In this document: in pieces, positions 21,470-31,079 of the stretch
Layout of the letters: each line of letters opens with the position of its first letter
How positions within the stretch are numbered: position 1 is the stretch's first letter
Source of the DNA: Clostridiales bacterium
Lineage (GTDB): Bacteria > Bacillota > Clostridia > Oscillospirales > Acutalibacteraceae
Reading direction: 5' to 3'
Assembly (NCBI GenBank): GCA_022801595.1
Contig: JAAWSO010000007.1
Location: 1-64,000 of the forward strand
DNA length: 64,000 nucleotides
Made by a program: the position numbers and the translations under genes
The notes under the pieces: model-generated
The model's database searches: none
Seen by the model: only the letters and a program-made list of their open reading frames with translations
Told to the model about the DNA's origin: nothing

Positions 21470-23893
21470 ATGACAAAAAAATACAAAGTAAACGAAGTTG
21501 CCAAAGACTTGCAAGTAGAGAATAAAGAAGTCATTGAAGTGCTCAAAGAATTGGGCGGGGAACCGAAGAAGGCGACCACTGCGCTGACGGAAGAGGAATT
21601 GGACGTCGTATTCGATCATGTGACCCAGAAGAACAGTGTGGAGAACTTTGACGCGTATTTCGCGCAAAAGGACAGCGGAGAAGCGGCGGAGCAATTGGTT
21701 GCGCCAAAGGCGGAAAAGCCCGCGCCTAAAGCTCCGGCGAAAACCACTCAGCCTGCAGCGCAGAAGTCTGGGGACGCTCCGTCTCGTAAGCCTGGGGCAG
21801 CCAAAACCGCAAAACAGGCTCCGGCCAAGACGGGGACGCAACAGCCAGTTAAGGCTGGCCAGCAAAAGCAGGGGAATCGTCCGGCTCAGGGCGGCGGAAA
21901 CGACAACGCGGTGCAAAAACCAGCAGGCCGTATTGTAGACACCCGAGCTTCCCATGTGGATATCGAGCGTTACAATGAGAAGTACGACCGGTTGGCTTCG
22001 GAAAAAATCAAAACCGACAACGTGGTGCAGAAGCAAAAGCTGACCCAACGCAGCAGTCAATACCGCAATAAGCCGAGAAATTCCCGCAAGGAAACCGAGG
22101 CTGAGCGGTTGCGCCGGATTGCTTTGGAACGCCAGAAAAAGCAGATGACCATTGTGGTGCCGGATGAGATCACCGTAGGCGAATTGGCCCTGCGTCTGAA
22201 GGCTACCGCCGCCGAGGTCATCAAAAAGCTGATGATGATGGGTGTGTTCGCCACCGTCAACGATGTGATCGACTTTGACACCGCCTCCCTGGTGGCCATG
22301 GAATTCCACGCCAAGGTGGAAAAAGAAGTGATCGTGACCATTGAGGAGCGAATCATCGACGACAGTGAAGACGATGACGGAAACTTGCAGCCTCGCGCTC
22401 CGGTTGTGGTGGTTATGGGCCACGTTGACCACGGCAAAACCTCTTTGCTGGACGCCATCCGCAGCGCTCACGTCACCAAGACCGAAGCCGGCGGCATTAC
22501 CCAGCACATCGGCGCTTATCGGGTGCCGGTGGGCGACCGGGAGGTTACCTTCCTGGATACCCCAGGGCATGAGGCGTTTACCACCATGCGCGCCCGTGGC
22601 GCCCAAATCACCGATATCGCCATTCTGGTGGTGGCCGCCGACGACGGCATCAAGCCCCAGACCATTGAGGCCATCAACCATGCCAAGGCCGCTGGGGTTT
22701 CCATCATTGTCGCGATCAACAAAATGGATAAGCCGACGGCAAACCCAGACCGGGTCAAGGAACAACTGACCCAGCACGAGCTGGTGATTGAGGAATGGGG
22801 CGGCGATGTTCCATGTCTTCCGGTTTCCGCTCTGAAAAACGAAGGCATTGACGAGTTGCTGGAAATGGTTTGCCTAGTGGCCGACATGAAGGAGCTGCGA
22901 GCAAATCCTGACCGCGCGGCTAAGGGCACCGTCATCGAAGCCAGACTGGATAAGGGCCGTGGTCCCATCGCCACGGTTCTGGTGCAAAACGGCACCCTGC
23001 GCATCGGTGATATCATTGTGGCTGGCACCACCGTGGGCCGTGTCCGCGCCATGACCAACCATCGGGGTGAAAAAGTGGAAGCGGCAGGCCCATCCGTACC
23101 GGTTGAGATCACTGGTCTGGATGATGTGCCGGTAGGCGGCGATGTGTTCAACGCCGTTTCCGATGAGCGTCTGGCTCGGGCTCTCGTGGATCAGCGCCGT
23201 TCAGAGCAGAAGGAGGAGCGTTTTAACGCCCAAACGAAGGTTACTTTGGATAACCTGTTTGACCAGATGCAGCAAGGCCAGATGAAAGAATTGCAGATTA
23301 TCGTCAAGGCCGATGTGCAAGGTTCCTTTGAAGCGGTGAAGCAGTCCCTGGAGAAGCTGAGCAATGAGGAAGTGCGGGTGCGGGTCATCCACGGCGGCGT
23401 GGGCGCGATCAATGAGTCCGACGTCATGCTGGCCAGCGCCTCCAACGCAATTATCATCGGCTTTAACGTGCGCCCGGATGCTGTGGCGGAGGAGAACGCC
23501 AAGCGGGACGGCATTGACCTGCATCTGTACCGGATCATTTACGAGTGCATTGAGGAAGTGGAGTCGGCCATGAAGGGTATGTTGGCTCCCAAATACCGGG
23601 AAGTTACCTATGGCAAGGCGGAATGCCGGGAGGTTTACAAAATCACCAATGTGGGTACTGTCATGGGTTCCTACGTCACCTCTGGCAAGATCGTTCGGAA
23701 CTCCCTGGTTCGGGTCGTCCGGGACGGCATCATCATTGCCGACGACAAGATCGCTTCCCTGCGCCGGTTTAAGGACGATGTAAAAGAAGTTGCCGAGGGC
23801 TATGAATGCGGCGTATGCTTGGAAAAATTCAGCGACATCAAGGAAGGCGACGTATTTGAATCTTATATTATGGAAGAGTACCGGGAAGACTAA
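21470..23893 (+). CDS. infB: translation initiation factor IF-2
   Basis: 807 aa. IF-2 is the GTPase that places initiator tRNA on the 30S subunit. The N-terminal domain ([21 protein letters not shown]) is followed by an Ala/Pro/Lys-rich linker (about residues 75-165). A second IF2_N domain and then the G domain follow, with G1 GHVDHGKT (317-324), G3 DTPGHEAF (about 364) and G4 NKMD (about 417). Domains II, III and IV complete the protein, ending in [25 protein letters not shown] lies before the ATG. It is the centre of the nusA operon. Confidence 0.98.
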   Translation: MTKKYKVNEVAKDLQVENKEVIEVLKELGGEPKKATTALTEEELDVVFDHVTQKNSVENFDAYFAQKDSGEAAEQLVAPKAEKPAPKAPAKTTQPAAQKSGDAPSRKPGAAKTAKQAPAKTGTQQPVKAGQQKQGNRPAQGGGNDNAVQKPAGRIVDTRASHVDIERYNEKYDRLASEKIKTDNVVQKQKLTQRSSQYRNKPRNSRKETEAERLRRIALERQKKQMTIVVPDEITVGELALRLKATAAEVIKKLMMMGVFATVNDVIDFDTASLVAMEFHAKVEKEVIVTIEERIIDDSEDDDGNLQPRAPVVVVMGHVDHGKTSLLDAIRSAHVTKTEAGGITQHIGAYRVPVGDREVTFLDTPGHEAFTTMRARGAQITDIAILVVAADDGIKPQTIEAINHAKAAGVSIIVAINKMDKPTANPDRVKEQLTQHELVIEEWGGDVPCLPVSALKNEGIDELLEMVCLVADMKELRANPDRAAKGTVIEARLDKGRGPIATVLVQNGTLRIGDIIVAGTTVGRVRAMTNHRGEKVEAAGPSVPVEITGLDDVPVGGDVFNAVSDERLARALVDQRRSEQKEERFNAQTKVTLDNLFDQMQQGQMKELQIIVKADVQGSFEAVKQSLEKLSNEEVRVRVIHGGVGAINESDVMLASASNAIIIGFNVRPDAVAEENAKRDGIDLHLYRIIYECIEEVESAMKGMLAPKYREVTYGKAECREVYKITNVGTVMGSYVTSGKIVRNSLVRVVRDGIIIADDKIASLRRFKDDVKEVAEGYECGVCLEKFSDIKEGDVFESYIMEEYRED

Positions 23894-24030
23894 TCCGGAG
23901 GGATGCGCAGCGCATTCTTTTCTTCCAGAAAACAGCGGGCGATGGCAGTTCTCTTGCGAAACCAGGAGGACGCGGATTTGCGCCGCTTTTTTCATCATCA
24001 AGGAAAACCAAAAAAGGGGGAAATGAAACC

Positions 24031-24399
24031 ATGCCAAGCCATAGAATGGGAAGAACCACCGAGGATATCCGCCGGGAATTGACCGCCATTTTCCGGGAAT
24101 TAAAAGATCCCAGGGTCCAGCAGGGCCTGATCAGCATTGTCCGGGTGGAGGTCACCAACGATCTTTCTCATAGCACGGTGTATGTTAGCGCTATGCAGGG
24201 ATTGGAACAGGCCAACACGGCGGTAGCGGGTCTGAAATCCGCTTCCGGCTTCATCCGCCGGGAGCTGGGCCATCGGCTCAAGCTGCGTCATGTGCCAGAG
24301 CTGCATTTTCTGGCCACTGATTCCATCGAGTACAGCGCCAATATTTCCAAAATTCTTAATGATTTAAGGAGTGAGGATCATGAAGATCACTCTGAATGA
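24031..24399 (+). CDS. rbfA: ribosome-binding factor A
   Basis: 122 aa. RbfA is a KH-fold factor for 16S rRNA 5'-end maturation and cold adaptation. It has the N-terminal RMGRTTEDIRRELTAIFREL helix, the KDPRV turn, SIVRVEVTNDLSHSTVYVS strands, and the KLRHVPELHFLATDS block. A 137-bp gap follows infB and contains two weak hairpins. It overlaps the downstream nrnA gene by 20 bp. The acidic/His-rich C-terminus (EDHEDHSE) results from that overlap. Confidence 0.94.
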   Translation: MPSHRMGRTTEDIRRELTAIFRELKDPRVQQGLISIVRVEVTNDLSHSTVYVSAMQGLEQANTAVAGLKSASGFIRRELGHRLKLRHVPELHFLATDSIEYSANISKILNDLRSEDHEDHSE

Positions 24400-25393
24400 G
24401 GCGGCGAGGCAATGTCAGGAGAAGGATAAATTCCTGGTGCTGAGCCATCGGGCACCCGACGGCGATACCTTGGGTTCGGCGGCGGCCCTCTGTACGGCCC
24501 TCCGTCGGATGGGAAAGCAGGTGCGCTTCGCCTGCTCCGATGAAATCGGAAAAAAGTACGAAGACTTATTTTCGGAAATCCAGGAGCTGACAAAACCAGA
24601 GGAAGGCTTTACTCCGGAGTGGATCGTCAGCGTGGATATTGCGGACGTCGTCTTGTTTGGAGACGGCTTAGCGGCTTATGCCGACAAGGTGGATCTGTGC
24701 ATCGACCACCACCGTTCCAACGGGGATTTCGCCAAATACAGCTATGTGAACAGCGCGGCTGCCGCAACCGGAGAAATCATCTATGATCTTTTGCGTTTAA
24801 TGAATGTGGAGATGGACCGGAAAATCGCCGCCTGCCTTTACACTGCCATTTCTACGGATACGGGATGTTTTAAGTATGCCAACGCTACTTCCCGTACCCT
24901 GCGTATTGCCGCCGATCTAATGGAATTGGGTGTGGATGCGGCGGATATTAACCGTCGGATGTTTGACACCATGACCCGGGCGCGGCTGGAATTGGAACGG
25001 CGCGTCTTGGATCAGTTGGATTATTTTTATGAAGGACGCTGTGTGACTATGGAAATTCCTCGATCCATATTGGAGGAAACCGGAGCCAAAGGCAGCGACT
25101 TGGATGGCATTACCAGTCTGCCTCGTCAAATTGAGGGGGCTTTCGTTGGGGTTACTATTCGGGAGCGGAAGGACGGCGGCTACAAACTTTCCCTGAGGGG
25201 ACAACCTCCCGTGGACTGTTCCGCTATTTGCGAGGAGTTTGGCGGCGGCGGTCATAAGGGGGCGGCTGGCTGTACGTTTGACCGGGGAACTTCCCAAGAG
25301 ATCAAGGAGACCATAGTAGCGGCGGTAGGCCGCCATTTGAAGGCATTGGATCTGCTGGAAGAGCAACCAATGGAGGGATCAGAGAGCCAGTGA
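24380..25393 (+). CDS. nrnA: DHH/DHHA1 phosphoesterase, oligoribonuclease/pAp phosphatase NrnA
   Basis: 337 aa. NrnA degrades nano-RNAs and dephosphorylates 3'-phosphoadenosine 5'-phosphate. The DHH domain has the metal motifs SHRAPDGDTLGSA, VSVDIAD and CIDHHRSN (the DHH motif). The DHHA1 domain ends with EFGGGGHKGAAGC. I chose ATG at 24380, which follows AAGGAG, over a GTG 9 bp upstream. It overlaps rbfA and belongs to the nusA operon, the usual place in Firmicutes. Confidence 0.93.
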   Translation: MKITLNEAARQCQEKDKFLVLSHRAPDGDTLGSAAALCTALRRMGKQVRFACSDEIGKKYEDLFSEIQELTKPEEGFTPEWIVSVDIADVVLFGDGLAAYADKVDLCIDHHRSNGDFAKYSYVNSAAAATGEIIYDLLRLMNVEMDRKIAACLYTAISTDTGCFKYANATSRTLRIAADLMELGVDAADINRRMFDTMTRARLELERRVLDQLDYFYEGRCVTMEIPRSILEETGAKGSDLDGITSLPRQIEGAFVGVTIRERKDGGYKLSLRGQPPVDCSAICEEFGGGGHKGAAGCTFDRGTSQEIKETIVAAVGRHLKALDLLEEQPMEGSESQ

Positions 25394-25467
25394 CGAGGAA
25401 AGTTTTCCACAGAATTTTAAAAACTTGTGGAAACAAAAAGCAGACTTCCGGAAAAGGAGGAGTGGAC

Positions 25468-26370
25468 ATGGATGGCGTCATCATCATCGACAAACCCCAG
25501 GCCTACACATCGTTTGACGTAGTGGCGGTCATGCGGGGGCTATGCAAACAAAAAAAGGTGGGGCATACCGGTACGCTGGACCCAATGGCAACCGGCGTGC
25601 TGCCGATTTTATTGGGAAAGGCCACCCGCTGCGCGCCGTTTCTAGAAGATACGGATAAGCAATACGAAGCCCGGTTTCGCCTTGGGGTTTCCACCGATAC
25701 GCAGGATAGCACGGGCCAGGTGTTGAAAACCAAGGAACGAAAGGTGAGCCGGGAAGAGCTGGAAGCAATGTTACCCCGGTTCCGTGGGGAAATTCAACAA
25801 ATTCCTCCCATGTATTCGGCTGTGCAAAAGGATGGCTGTCGGTTGTATACCCTGGCCCGACAGGGGATCGAGGTGGAGCGGGAAAGCCGTCTAGTCACCA
25901 TTTTCCGGTGCGACTTGGTTTCTTTTGATGAAGACGCTCAAGAAGGGGCTTTCATCGTCGCCTGCTCCAAGGGGACGTATATCCGAACCTTGTGTGCAGA
26001 TATCGGAGAGGCGCTGGACTCGTATGGAATCATGACTGGGCTTCGCCGGACAGTTGCCTGCGGCTTTTCGCTGTCGGACGCGCTTCCCCTGGAAGCTGCC
26101 CGGGAACGGGTGGCGCAAGGGGGTAGCCTGGAAGATCGGTTGATTCCTATCGCGGATATTTTTAGAGATAAAGCTTGTGTAACCGTGTCGGAGACCCAGG
26201 CCGTCCGATTCCGCAATGGCGGAGCCCTAAACCTAGATCGTACCAGCTTACGTGGGACTGGGGAGGATGGCAAGATCTATCGGATCTTTGGGCCGGATCA
26301 GCAGTTTTTGGGTTTGGGCCAGACAGCGCAGGCAGAGGGATTATTAAAAATTTTACGCTTATTTTGTTGA
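25468..26370 (+). CDS. truB: tRNA pseudouridine(55) synthase TruB
   Basis: 300 aa. It makes pseudouridine 55 in the T-loop of tRNAs. The N-terminal GVIIIDKPQAYTSFDVV and catalytic GHTGTLDPMATGVLP (Asp38) are intact, followed by the YSAVQKDGCRLYTLAR motif and the SKGTYIRTLCADIGEAL block. A C-terminal PUA-like part is present. ATG at 25468 after GGAGGAG is preferred over an ATG-like start 78 bp earlier. It precedes ribF by 11 bp. Confidence 0.95.
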   Translation: MDGVIIIDKPQAYTSFDVVAVMRGLCKQKKVGHTGTLDPMATGVLPILLGKATRCAPFLEDTDKQYEARFRLGVSTDTQDSTGQVLKTKERKVSREELEAMLPRFRGEIQQIPPMYSAVQKDGCRLYTLARQGIEVERESRLVTIFRCDLVSFDEDAQEGAFIVACSKGTYIRTLCADIGEALDSYGIMTGLRRTVACGFSLSDALPLEAARERVAQGGSLEDRLIPIADIFRDKACVTVSETQAVRFRNGGALNLDRTSLRGTGEDGKIYRIFGPDQQFLGLGQTAQAEGLLKILRLFC

Positions 26371-26381
26371 GGGTGAGACCA

Positions 26382-27338
26382 ATGAAAGTAATCACAAATT
26401 TTTCTACATATGTGCCGGCAGAGCATGGGACATCCGTAGCCATCGGATGTTTTGATGGCTTACACCGAGCCCATCAAGCGGTGATTGGCCGAACCATTGC
26501 GGACCGCACCCAAGGGCTGATTCCCTCGGTGTTTACCTTTCACACAGGTTGTATTGGATTGAAAGGTGCTCCCATGCTGACCACTAACGAACAGCGGCTG
26601 TCCGCTATAGAAACCATGGGTGTGGAACAGGTATTTTTTCCTATGTTGGAAGAGGTCAAAAATTTGATGCCAGAAGAATTCGTGGAACAGATTTTGATCG
26701 GTGTATGCAATGCCAAGCGGGTATACTGCGGCTTTAATTTCCATTTTGGAAAAGGCGGCTCTGGGAATGCGCAGCAGCTTCGCCAGATCTGCGCGGCTCA
26801 TGGGGTGGCGGTGGAGATCATCCCTCAAATCCTGGTGGACGGAAAAACGGTCAGTTCCACCCGGATTCGCGAGCTGATTGGCCAAGGGGAGGTGGAAGAG
26901 GCCAAAGCGTTGCTGGGCCATCCCTTTGGGTATACCTTAGAGGTTCGTCATGGCAGGAAGCTAGGGCGGACGATTGGTGTGCCTACCATGAATCAGCATC
27001 TTCCCGAAGGGCTGGTTCAGCCAAAATTTGGGGTGTACGTATCTCTGATTTCCCTGGAAAAACACAATTATTATGGGGTGACCAATGTGGGAGTCAAGCC
27101 TACCGTTGGATCGGACCATGTGGTGTCCGAAACCTGGATTCCCCATTTTCATGGAGATCTATATGGAAAAATGGTGGGGGTCTATTTGCTCAAATTCCTG
27201 CGGCCAGAAATGAAATTTCCAGGATTGGAAGCTTTGCGAGAGCAGATCCTGCAGGATAAGGAGCAGGCGGAGGCTTGGATGGAGCAGCATTTTTCCATCC
27301 AAGCCCCGATTCAAAACCTTTCAGGCAACAACTTTTGA
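26382..27338 (+). CDS. ribF: bifunctional riboflavin kinase/FAD synthetase
   Basis: 318 aa. It phosphorylates riboflavin to FMN and adenylates FMN to FAD. The N-terminal nucleotidyltransferase domain has IGCFDGLHRAHQAVI, where HRAH stands for the usual HxGH; a normal Gly-His pair appears altered to Ala-His. FNFHFGKGG and SSTRIRELI follow. The C-terminal kinase domain has GRTIGVPTMN and YYGVTNVGVKPTV. This altered HxGH-like motif is worth checking, since it may weaken the adenylyl transfer step. It is the last gene of the nusA operon. Confidence 0.9.
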   Translation: MKVITNFSTYVPAEHGTSVAIGCFDGLHRAHQAVIGRTIADRTQGLIPSVFTFHTGCIGLKGAPMLTTNEQRLSAIETMGVEQVFFPMLEEVKNLMPEEFVEQILIGVCNAKRVYCGFNFHFGKGGSGNAQQLRQICAAHGVAVEIIPQILVDGKTVSSTRIRELIGQGEVEEAKALLGHPFGYTLEVRHGRKLGRTIGVPTMNQHLPEGLVQPKFGVYVSLISLEKHNYYGVTNVGVKPTVGSDHVVSETWIPHFHGDLYGKMVGVYLLKFLRPEMKFPGLEALREQILQDKEQAEAWMEQHFSIQAPIQNLSGNNF

Positions 27339-27417
27339 TTGGAGGAGAAAAATCTTTGCCTTTAGAAAAACAGGTGGGGATGAATGAATCAGCCTCCTAT
27401 TCATCAAGGAAACAAAG

Positions 27418-27461
27418 AAAAAAGCACAGGGAGGAGCGACTCCCTGTGCTTTTCTTTCTTG
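27418..27461 (+). terminator. terminator of the nusA-ribF operon
   Basis: The stem AAAAAGCACAGGGAG/CTCCCTGTGCTTTT is followed by CTTTCTT. Confidence 0.88.
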
Positions 27462-27517
27462 TGGTAAGGATCTGATTGGATGGATTCAGAAATGGACTCC
27501 GAGCATTTGGGATATGG

Positions 27518-28660
27518 CTAAGCGGCCAGATCCCGACGGTCCTGTTTTGTAGTTTTCGCAGTCTGAGAGGAAGGGGCCTGTTTCCGTTTCTGAAGCCAGG
27601 CATCCATACGGTCAAAGGGCTGGAGATAGCGGCTGACTACATATGTGACCAGCACCACTCCCACACCGATAAAGACCGCCATCAGCCGCATTCTCATGGT
27701 CATAGGAGCGCTGTTCTCAAAAAAGACCAGACCGCCTACCATAGCATTGATTGCCACAAAAACTTGTTGCCAGAGATACCGGCGGGCAAACATATAGAAA
27801 AAACTAGTTAGGAATAGCCCAATGGTAAAGAGGTGCTCTGGAAGCAGAATCTGGAATACCAGGAAAAACACGGCACAGCCGATAAAGTTAGCGCCCACAC
27901 GGGGAATCAACCGTTTGCGCATATCCTCTTGGACGGGCAGAATTAAGGTGTTCACGGTCATGCCAATCCAAGCTGTGCGTGGAAAGTCCATTAAGTCGCC
28001 GATCAGCATTCCCATGGATAAAGCGAATGCCAGGCGGAACGCAAATTTTATTTGCTCTGAGGAAAGATGGGTCTTACAACACAGCGCCCAGATTCCAGGG
28101 AAGGAATTTCGTTTGAGATGGCACAACAGATATACAATCGCTACTAAAATGCCGCCTGCGGCCATTCCTATTACCCGATATGTGAAGGCTTTCCCCTCCA
28201 CCGGAGTACCCTGGGAAAAGATGTAGCACACCACAAAAGGAAGATAAATTTTGGAATTATATTCTTGACAGGTTCCCATCACCAACAAAAAAATGGCGGA
28301 AAAGTTAATGAAAATTCCAGCGGCCGGATGGATCAAGGAGTAGTGAGAGCCGACCGGTATTACAAGAAAGAGAAAGACAATCAGCAAAGGCGCCTGCCAA
28401 TTTTTCACACCCAGATTCAGCTTGGTGCAGAGAAGCAACGCAGTAGCTGTACTGATGGCGGAGACTGCGTTTGCGGCGCCAAATAAAGTCGTGAAGAGCT
28501 GGACAAACCCAATTAGGAAGAGAATTTCACAAAAATTGGTCAAAATTTTTTTCCAGCTCAGTGGAGTATCCTGGTTAGGAGGCATGGCGGACGGGGCCAG
28601 CGCTTGGGTATGGGGCCGAAATTCTTCCAGTAAAAAGTTAAAATCGAATATGATTCTCAC
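27518..28660 (-). CDS. FUSC/aromatic acid exporter-like membrane protein, 380 aa
   Basis: A FUSC-type protein with two blocks of membrane helices (about residues 45-185 and 235-350) around a central FUSC core (FRLAFALSMGMLIGDLMDFPRTAWIGMTVNTLILP). Such proteins are thought to export aromatic acids or other organic anions. The frame runs upstream to a TTG at 28747, but homology with the next gene suggests a start near the GTG at 28660, and no good ribosome binding site settles it. It has a close paralogue downstream on the same strand (29003-30100), and its basic tail (KRKQAPSSQTAKTTKQDRRD) is extra. Confidence 0.75.
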   Translation of the reverse strand: MRIIFDFNFLLEEFRPHTQALAPSAMPPNQDTPLSWKKILTNFCEILFLIGFVQLFTTLFGAANAVSAISTATALLLCTKLNLGVKNWQAPLLIVFLFLVIPVGSHYSLIHPAAGIFINFSAIFLLVMGTCQEYNSKIYLPFVVCYIFSQGTPVEGKAFTYRVIGMAAGGILVAIVYLLCHLKRNSFPGIWALCCKTHLSSEQIKFAFRLAFALSMGMLIGDLMDFPRTAWIGMTVNTLILPVQEDMRKRLIPRVGANFIGCAVFFLVFQILLPEHLFTIGLFLTSFFYMFARRYLWQQVFVAINAMVGGLVFFENSAPMTMRMRLMAVFIGVGVVLVTYVVSRYLQPFDRMDAWLQKRKQAPSSQTAKTTKQDRRDLAA

Positions 28661-28925
28661 GCTTTCTGAAAATATTTTTCTGTTTTCAAGGTACTTCCCG
28701 CGGTATGTTGCGCGGCCTGCTTCTTCTAAGACCGTCACTTCACCCAATCATGGGAAAATGTCTGGAAAGATCGAGCGCCCAAATCGTTCTGGCGGTCTCA
28801 ACCCTTAGATCCAAAAACATACACGATCCATAGGATACCATATTTTGAAAACAATTTATGAATGAAATGTAAAAATTTGAGAAGATATTAGTATATATTT
28901 CTAATTATTTCTCTTGAAATTTGTG

Positions 28926-28960
28926 CAAAAAGAAAAAGGACGGAAAGAAACCGTCCTTTT
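28926..28960 (-). terminator. terminator after the second FUSC-like gene
   Basis: The stem AAAAGGACGG/CCGTCCTTTT leads on the minus strand into TTTTTCTTTTT. It separates the two FUSC paralogues, so they are probably transcribed separately. Confidence 0.82.
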
Positions 28961-29002
28961 CGCTTCCTAATTTCCTTACGGAATTTCTATTTTTTCATTC
29001 TT

Positions 29003-30100
29003 CTAAAATTTGTTTTGTTTCAGTATTTTTTTCAACCGATAACGTCGCCGTGTTTTACGGAAGGCGATGTCGATCCGATCCAGAAGATCCAGCTTTGCAA
29101 TTAAATTGAGCACGATTACAATGGCGATTCCTAAGAAAACCCAAGCCATTCGAATTTCAATGGCGGTATCCGCGCTGTAAAAAATCATACCGCCGTTGAG
29201 GGAGTTAATGGTGATGAACACCATCTGCCATTGATAGTTGGTGATAAATAAGGAAATAAACATAGTAGCCAGCAGGCACCAGACATGGAGCTGGTCGGGG
29301 ATCAGATATTCAAATAAGATGACAAAGACGAAGGCGCCGATGACCGTACCGATCACCCGCTGCACAATCCGTTTTCGCGCCTCATGGGTAAACGGTACCG
29401 TAAGGGAGAGCACGGTCATACTGATCCAGGCTGGCCGCTGGATGTCGAAGATATCGCCGATAAACATGGCGATCACTAAACCAGCGGTCATACGTACAAT
29501 AAAACGATGGCGTGTGGAAGTGAAATGGATTTGTTTAAACACATCCAAGATGCCGCGGGAAGGCTTTTCTTTATGATGGAAAATAAAGTAAACAATAGCG
29601 GTGATTGCGCCTCCCACAGCTAGACCCAACATCCGGTAGCCGAAGGCGACGCCGCTGACGGGAGCGCCTACCGCAAATACATAGCCAGTCAAAAATGGGA
29701 AATAGGATTTGGCTTGGAGCTGCTGACCGGATAGAGTGAGCATGAAGTAAATGGCCACCAGGTTCACGAGAATCCCTAAGAAGGGATTCCACAAACACAG
29801 GTAAGAAAAAACGCCTACGTGTAAGAATAAATAAAAGATCAAAAAGGACGCCTGCACGGGCTTGATCCCCATATCGACGTTCATAAACATCAGAATGGCG
29901 GATGCGATGGTAATTCCAATGATCGCGTTAGATTCATCAAACAATAGGGTAAATACGTATACAAACCCGAACATGAATGCGACTTTCCCCAAGTTCTTGA
30001 GGATTAATAAGATGGTAAATTTACGTTTTTGGCCGGGGGGCATGGCAGCCGGGGACATTGCTTGCGCCTGCGCTCCCAGACCTTCCATGAAGAAATCCAA
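29003..30100 (-). CDS. FUSC/aromatic acid exporter-like membrane protein, 365 aa
   Basis: A paralogue of the 27518-28660 gene with the same layout: N-terminal AMSPAAMPPGQKRKF motif (LAPSAMPPNQ in the other), two helix blocks, and central FIVRMTAGLVIAMFIGDIFD followed by QRPAWISMTVLSLTVPFTHE. The probable start is TTG, and an extended -10 element TGCTATAAT on the minus strand lies at 30166-30174. A basic C-terminus (RKTRRRYRLKKILKQ) follows the last helix. The pair suggests gene duplication within the genome. Confidence 0.78.
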   Translation of the reverse strand: MDFFMEGLGAQAQAMSPAAMPPGQKRKFTILLILKNLGKVAFMFGFVYVFTLLFDESNAIIGITIASAILMFMNVDMGIKPVQASFLIFYLFLHVGVFSYLCLWNPFLGILVNLVAIYFMLTLSGQQLQAKSYFPFLTGYVFAVGAPVSGVAFGYRMLGLAVGGAITAIVYFIFHHKEKPSRGILDVFKQIHFTSTRHRFIVRMTAGLVIAMFIGDIFDIQRPAWISMTVLSLTVPFTHEARKRIVQRVIGTVIGAFVFVILFEYLIPDQLHVWCLLATMFISLFITNYQWQMVFITINSLNGGMIFYSADTAIEIRMAWVFLGIAIVIVLNLIAKLDLLDRIDIAFRKTRRRYRLKKILKQNKF

Positions 30101-30384
30101 GATGATTCACAGCTTTCTATAAAATTCTTAGCCCAATGTATGGTTGTCACAAAGTTGCTAATAATATTATAGCAGATTTTCCAGTTGAAAGTTTAAACAC
30201 ACTGTTAACATGTAGAATTTTTAATTATATTTTTAGTGAAAAATACTAAAAATAAATTTTGTTTTTTCTACAAAAAAATTTAGGATCTGGCTCCCCAAGA
30301 AATAATAAAGAAAAAGGAAGGAAAATTTTGCACAAGAAGAAATATATGCAGGACTGGAGTACATTTATTCCATAATAAAGAGGC

Positions 30385-30413
30385 TTTACAGGGAAAGGCA
30401 GATGTGATATAAT
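30385..30413 (+). promoter_or_regulatory. rpsO promoter
   Basis: TTTACA (30385-30390) and TATAAT (30408-30413) are 17 bp apart. The upstream gap from 30101 is AT-rich and holds no gene. Confidence 0.75.
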
Positions 30414-30419
30414 ACCCAA

Positions 30420-30520
30420 GTCAGCCCCCCTCTCGGATTAGGGAGTAAGCCCCAAGGCTGGGAATACACCTACCTTCTTCTGTGATTGAGGGCAATATTT
30501 TAAAAAAGGTGGAATTCACG
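30420..30520 (+). promoter_or_regulatory. structured rpsO leader, probable S15 autoregulatory element
   Basis: The 100-nt leader contains complementary pieces CAGCC/GGCTG and CTC/GGGAG around GGATTAGGG, close to the start site. S15 represses its own mRNA by binding leader structures, which differ among bacterial groups. Whether this leader binds S15 is inference. Confidence 0.5.
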
Positions 30521-30787
30521 ATGTTGATGAAAGAAGAAAAAGCAATTGTAATCAGCGAGTATGCAACGCACGAGGGTGACACTGGTTCTCCAGAGGTACA
30601 AATCGCAATTCTCACAAAGAGAATCAACGATCTGACCGAGCACTTGAGAACCCACAAAAAGGATCACCATTCCCGTCGTGGCCTGCTGAAGATGGTAGGT
30701 CAGAGAAGAAGTATGCTTAATTACCTGATGAAGGTGGATATTGAACGTTACCGTTCCCTGATTGCTCGTCTGGGCATCCGTAAATAA
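30521..30787 (+). CDS. rpsO: 30S ribosomal protein S15
   Basis: 88 aa. S15 binds 16S rRNA helices 20-22 early in assembly. The four-helix protein carries the family stretch [26 protein letters not shown] and then [25 protein letters not shown], plus the [13 protein letters not shown] end. The ATG at 30521 follows AAAGGTGG with 8-nt spacing. It is transcribed alone, from a consensus promoter to a terminator. Confidence 0.97.
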   Translation: MLMKEEKAIVISEYATHEGDTGSPEVQIAILTKRINDLTEHLRTHKKDHHSRRGLLKMVGQRRSMLNYLMKVDIERYRSLIARLGIRK

Positions 30788-30821
30788 GCTGCGAACGGGC
30801 ACAAAAGCGAATTTAACGGCC

Positions 30822-30852
30822 AAGCGCATGGAATTTTTCCGTGCGCTTTTTG
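30822..30852 (+). terminator. rpsO terminator
   Basis: The stem AAGCGCAtGGAA/TTCCgTGCGCTT is followed by T. Confidence 0.85.
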
Positions 30853-30938
30853 TATTTTTCTTCCAAAAATATTGGGGCCGTTCCCCAAAATGGGGAAGGT
30901 TTCTTTTCTTGGCCGGGAAAAGATAAGTCAATGCCCTC

Positions 30939-30968
30939 TTGCGGGGAAGGAAGCGGTTGTGGTACAAT
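30939..30968 (+). promoter_or_regulatory. proBA promoter
   Basis: TTGCGG (30939-30944) and TACAAT (30963-30968) are 18 bp apart, with TGG just before the -10. A small leader hairpin GGCAGC/GCAGCC follows near 30978. Confidence 0.6.
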
Positions 30969-31079
30969 ATATCCACAAAGGCAGCTGTATGCAGCCAAGT
31001 TTTTTGAAAAAGACATGGGGAGCGCGAAATGTGCCTACCGCAGATGTAACTTTGAAAAAATGAAGGAAGGGCGGAAACG

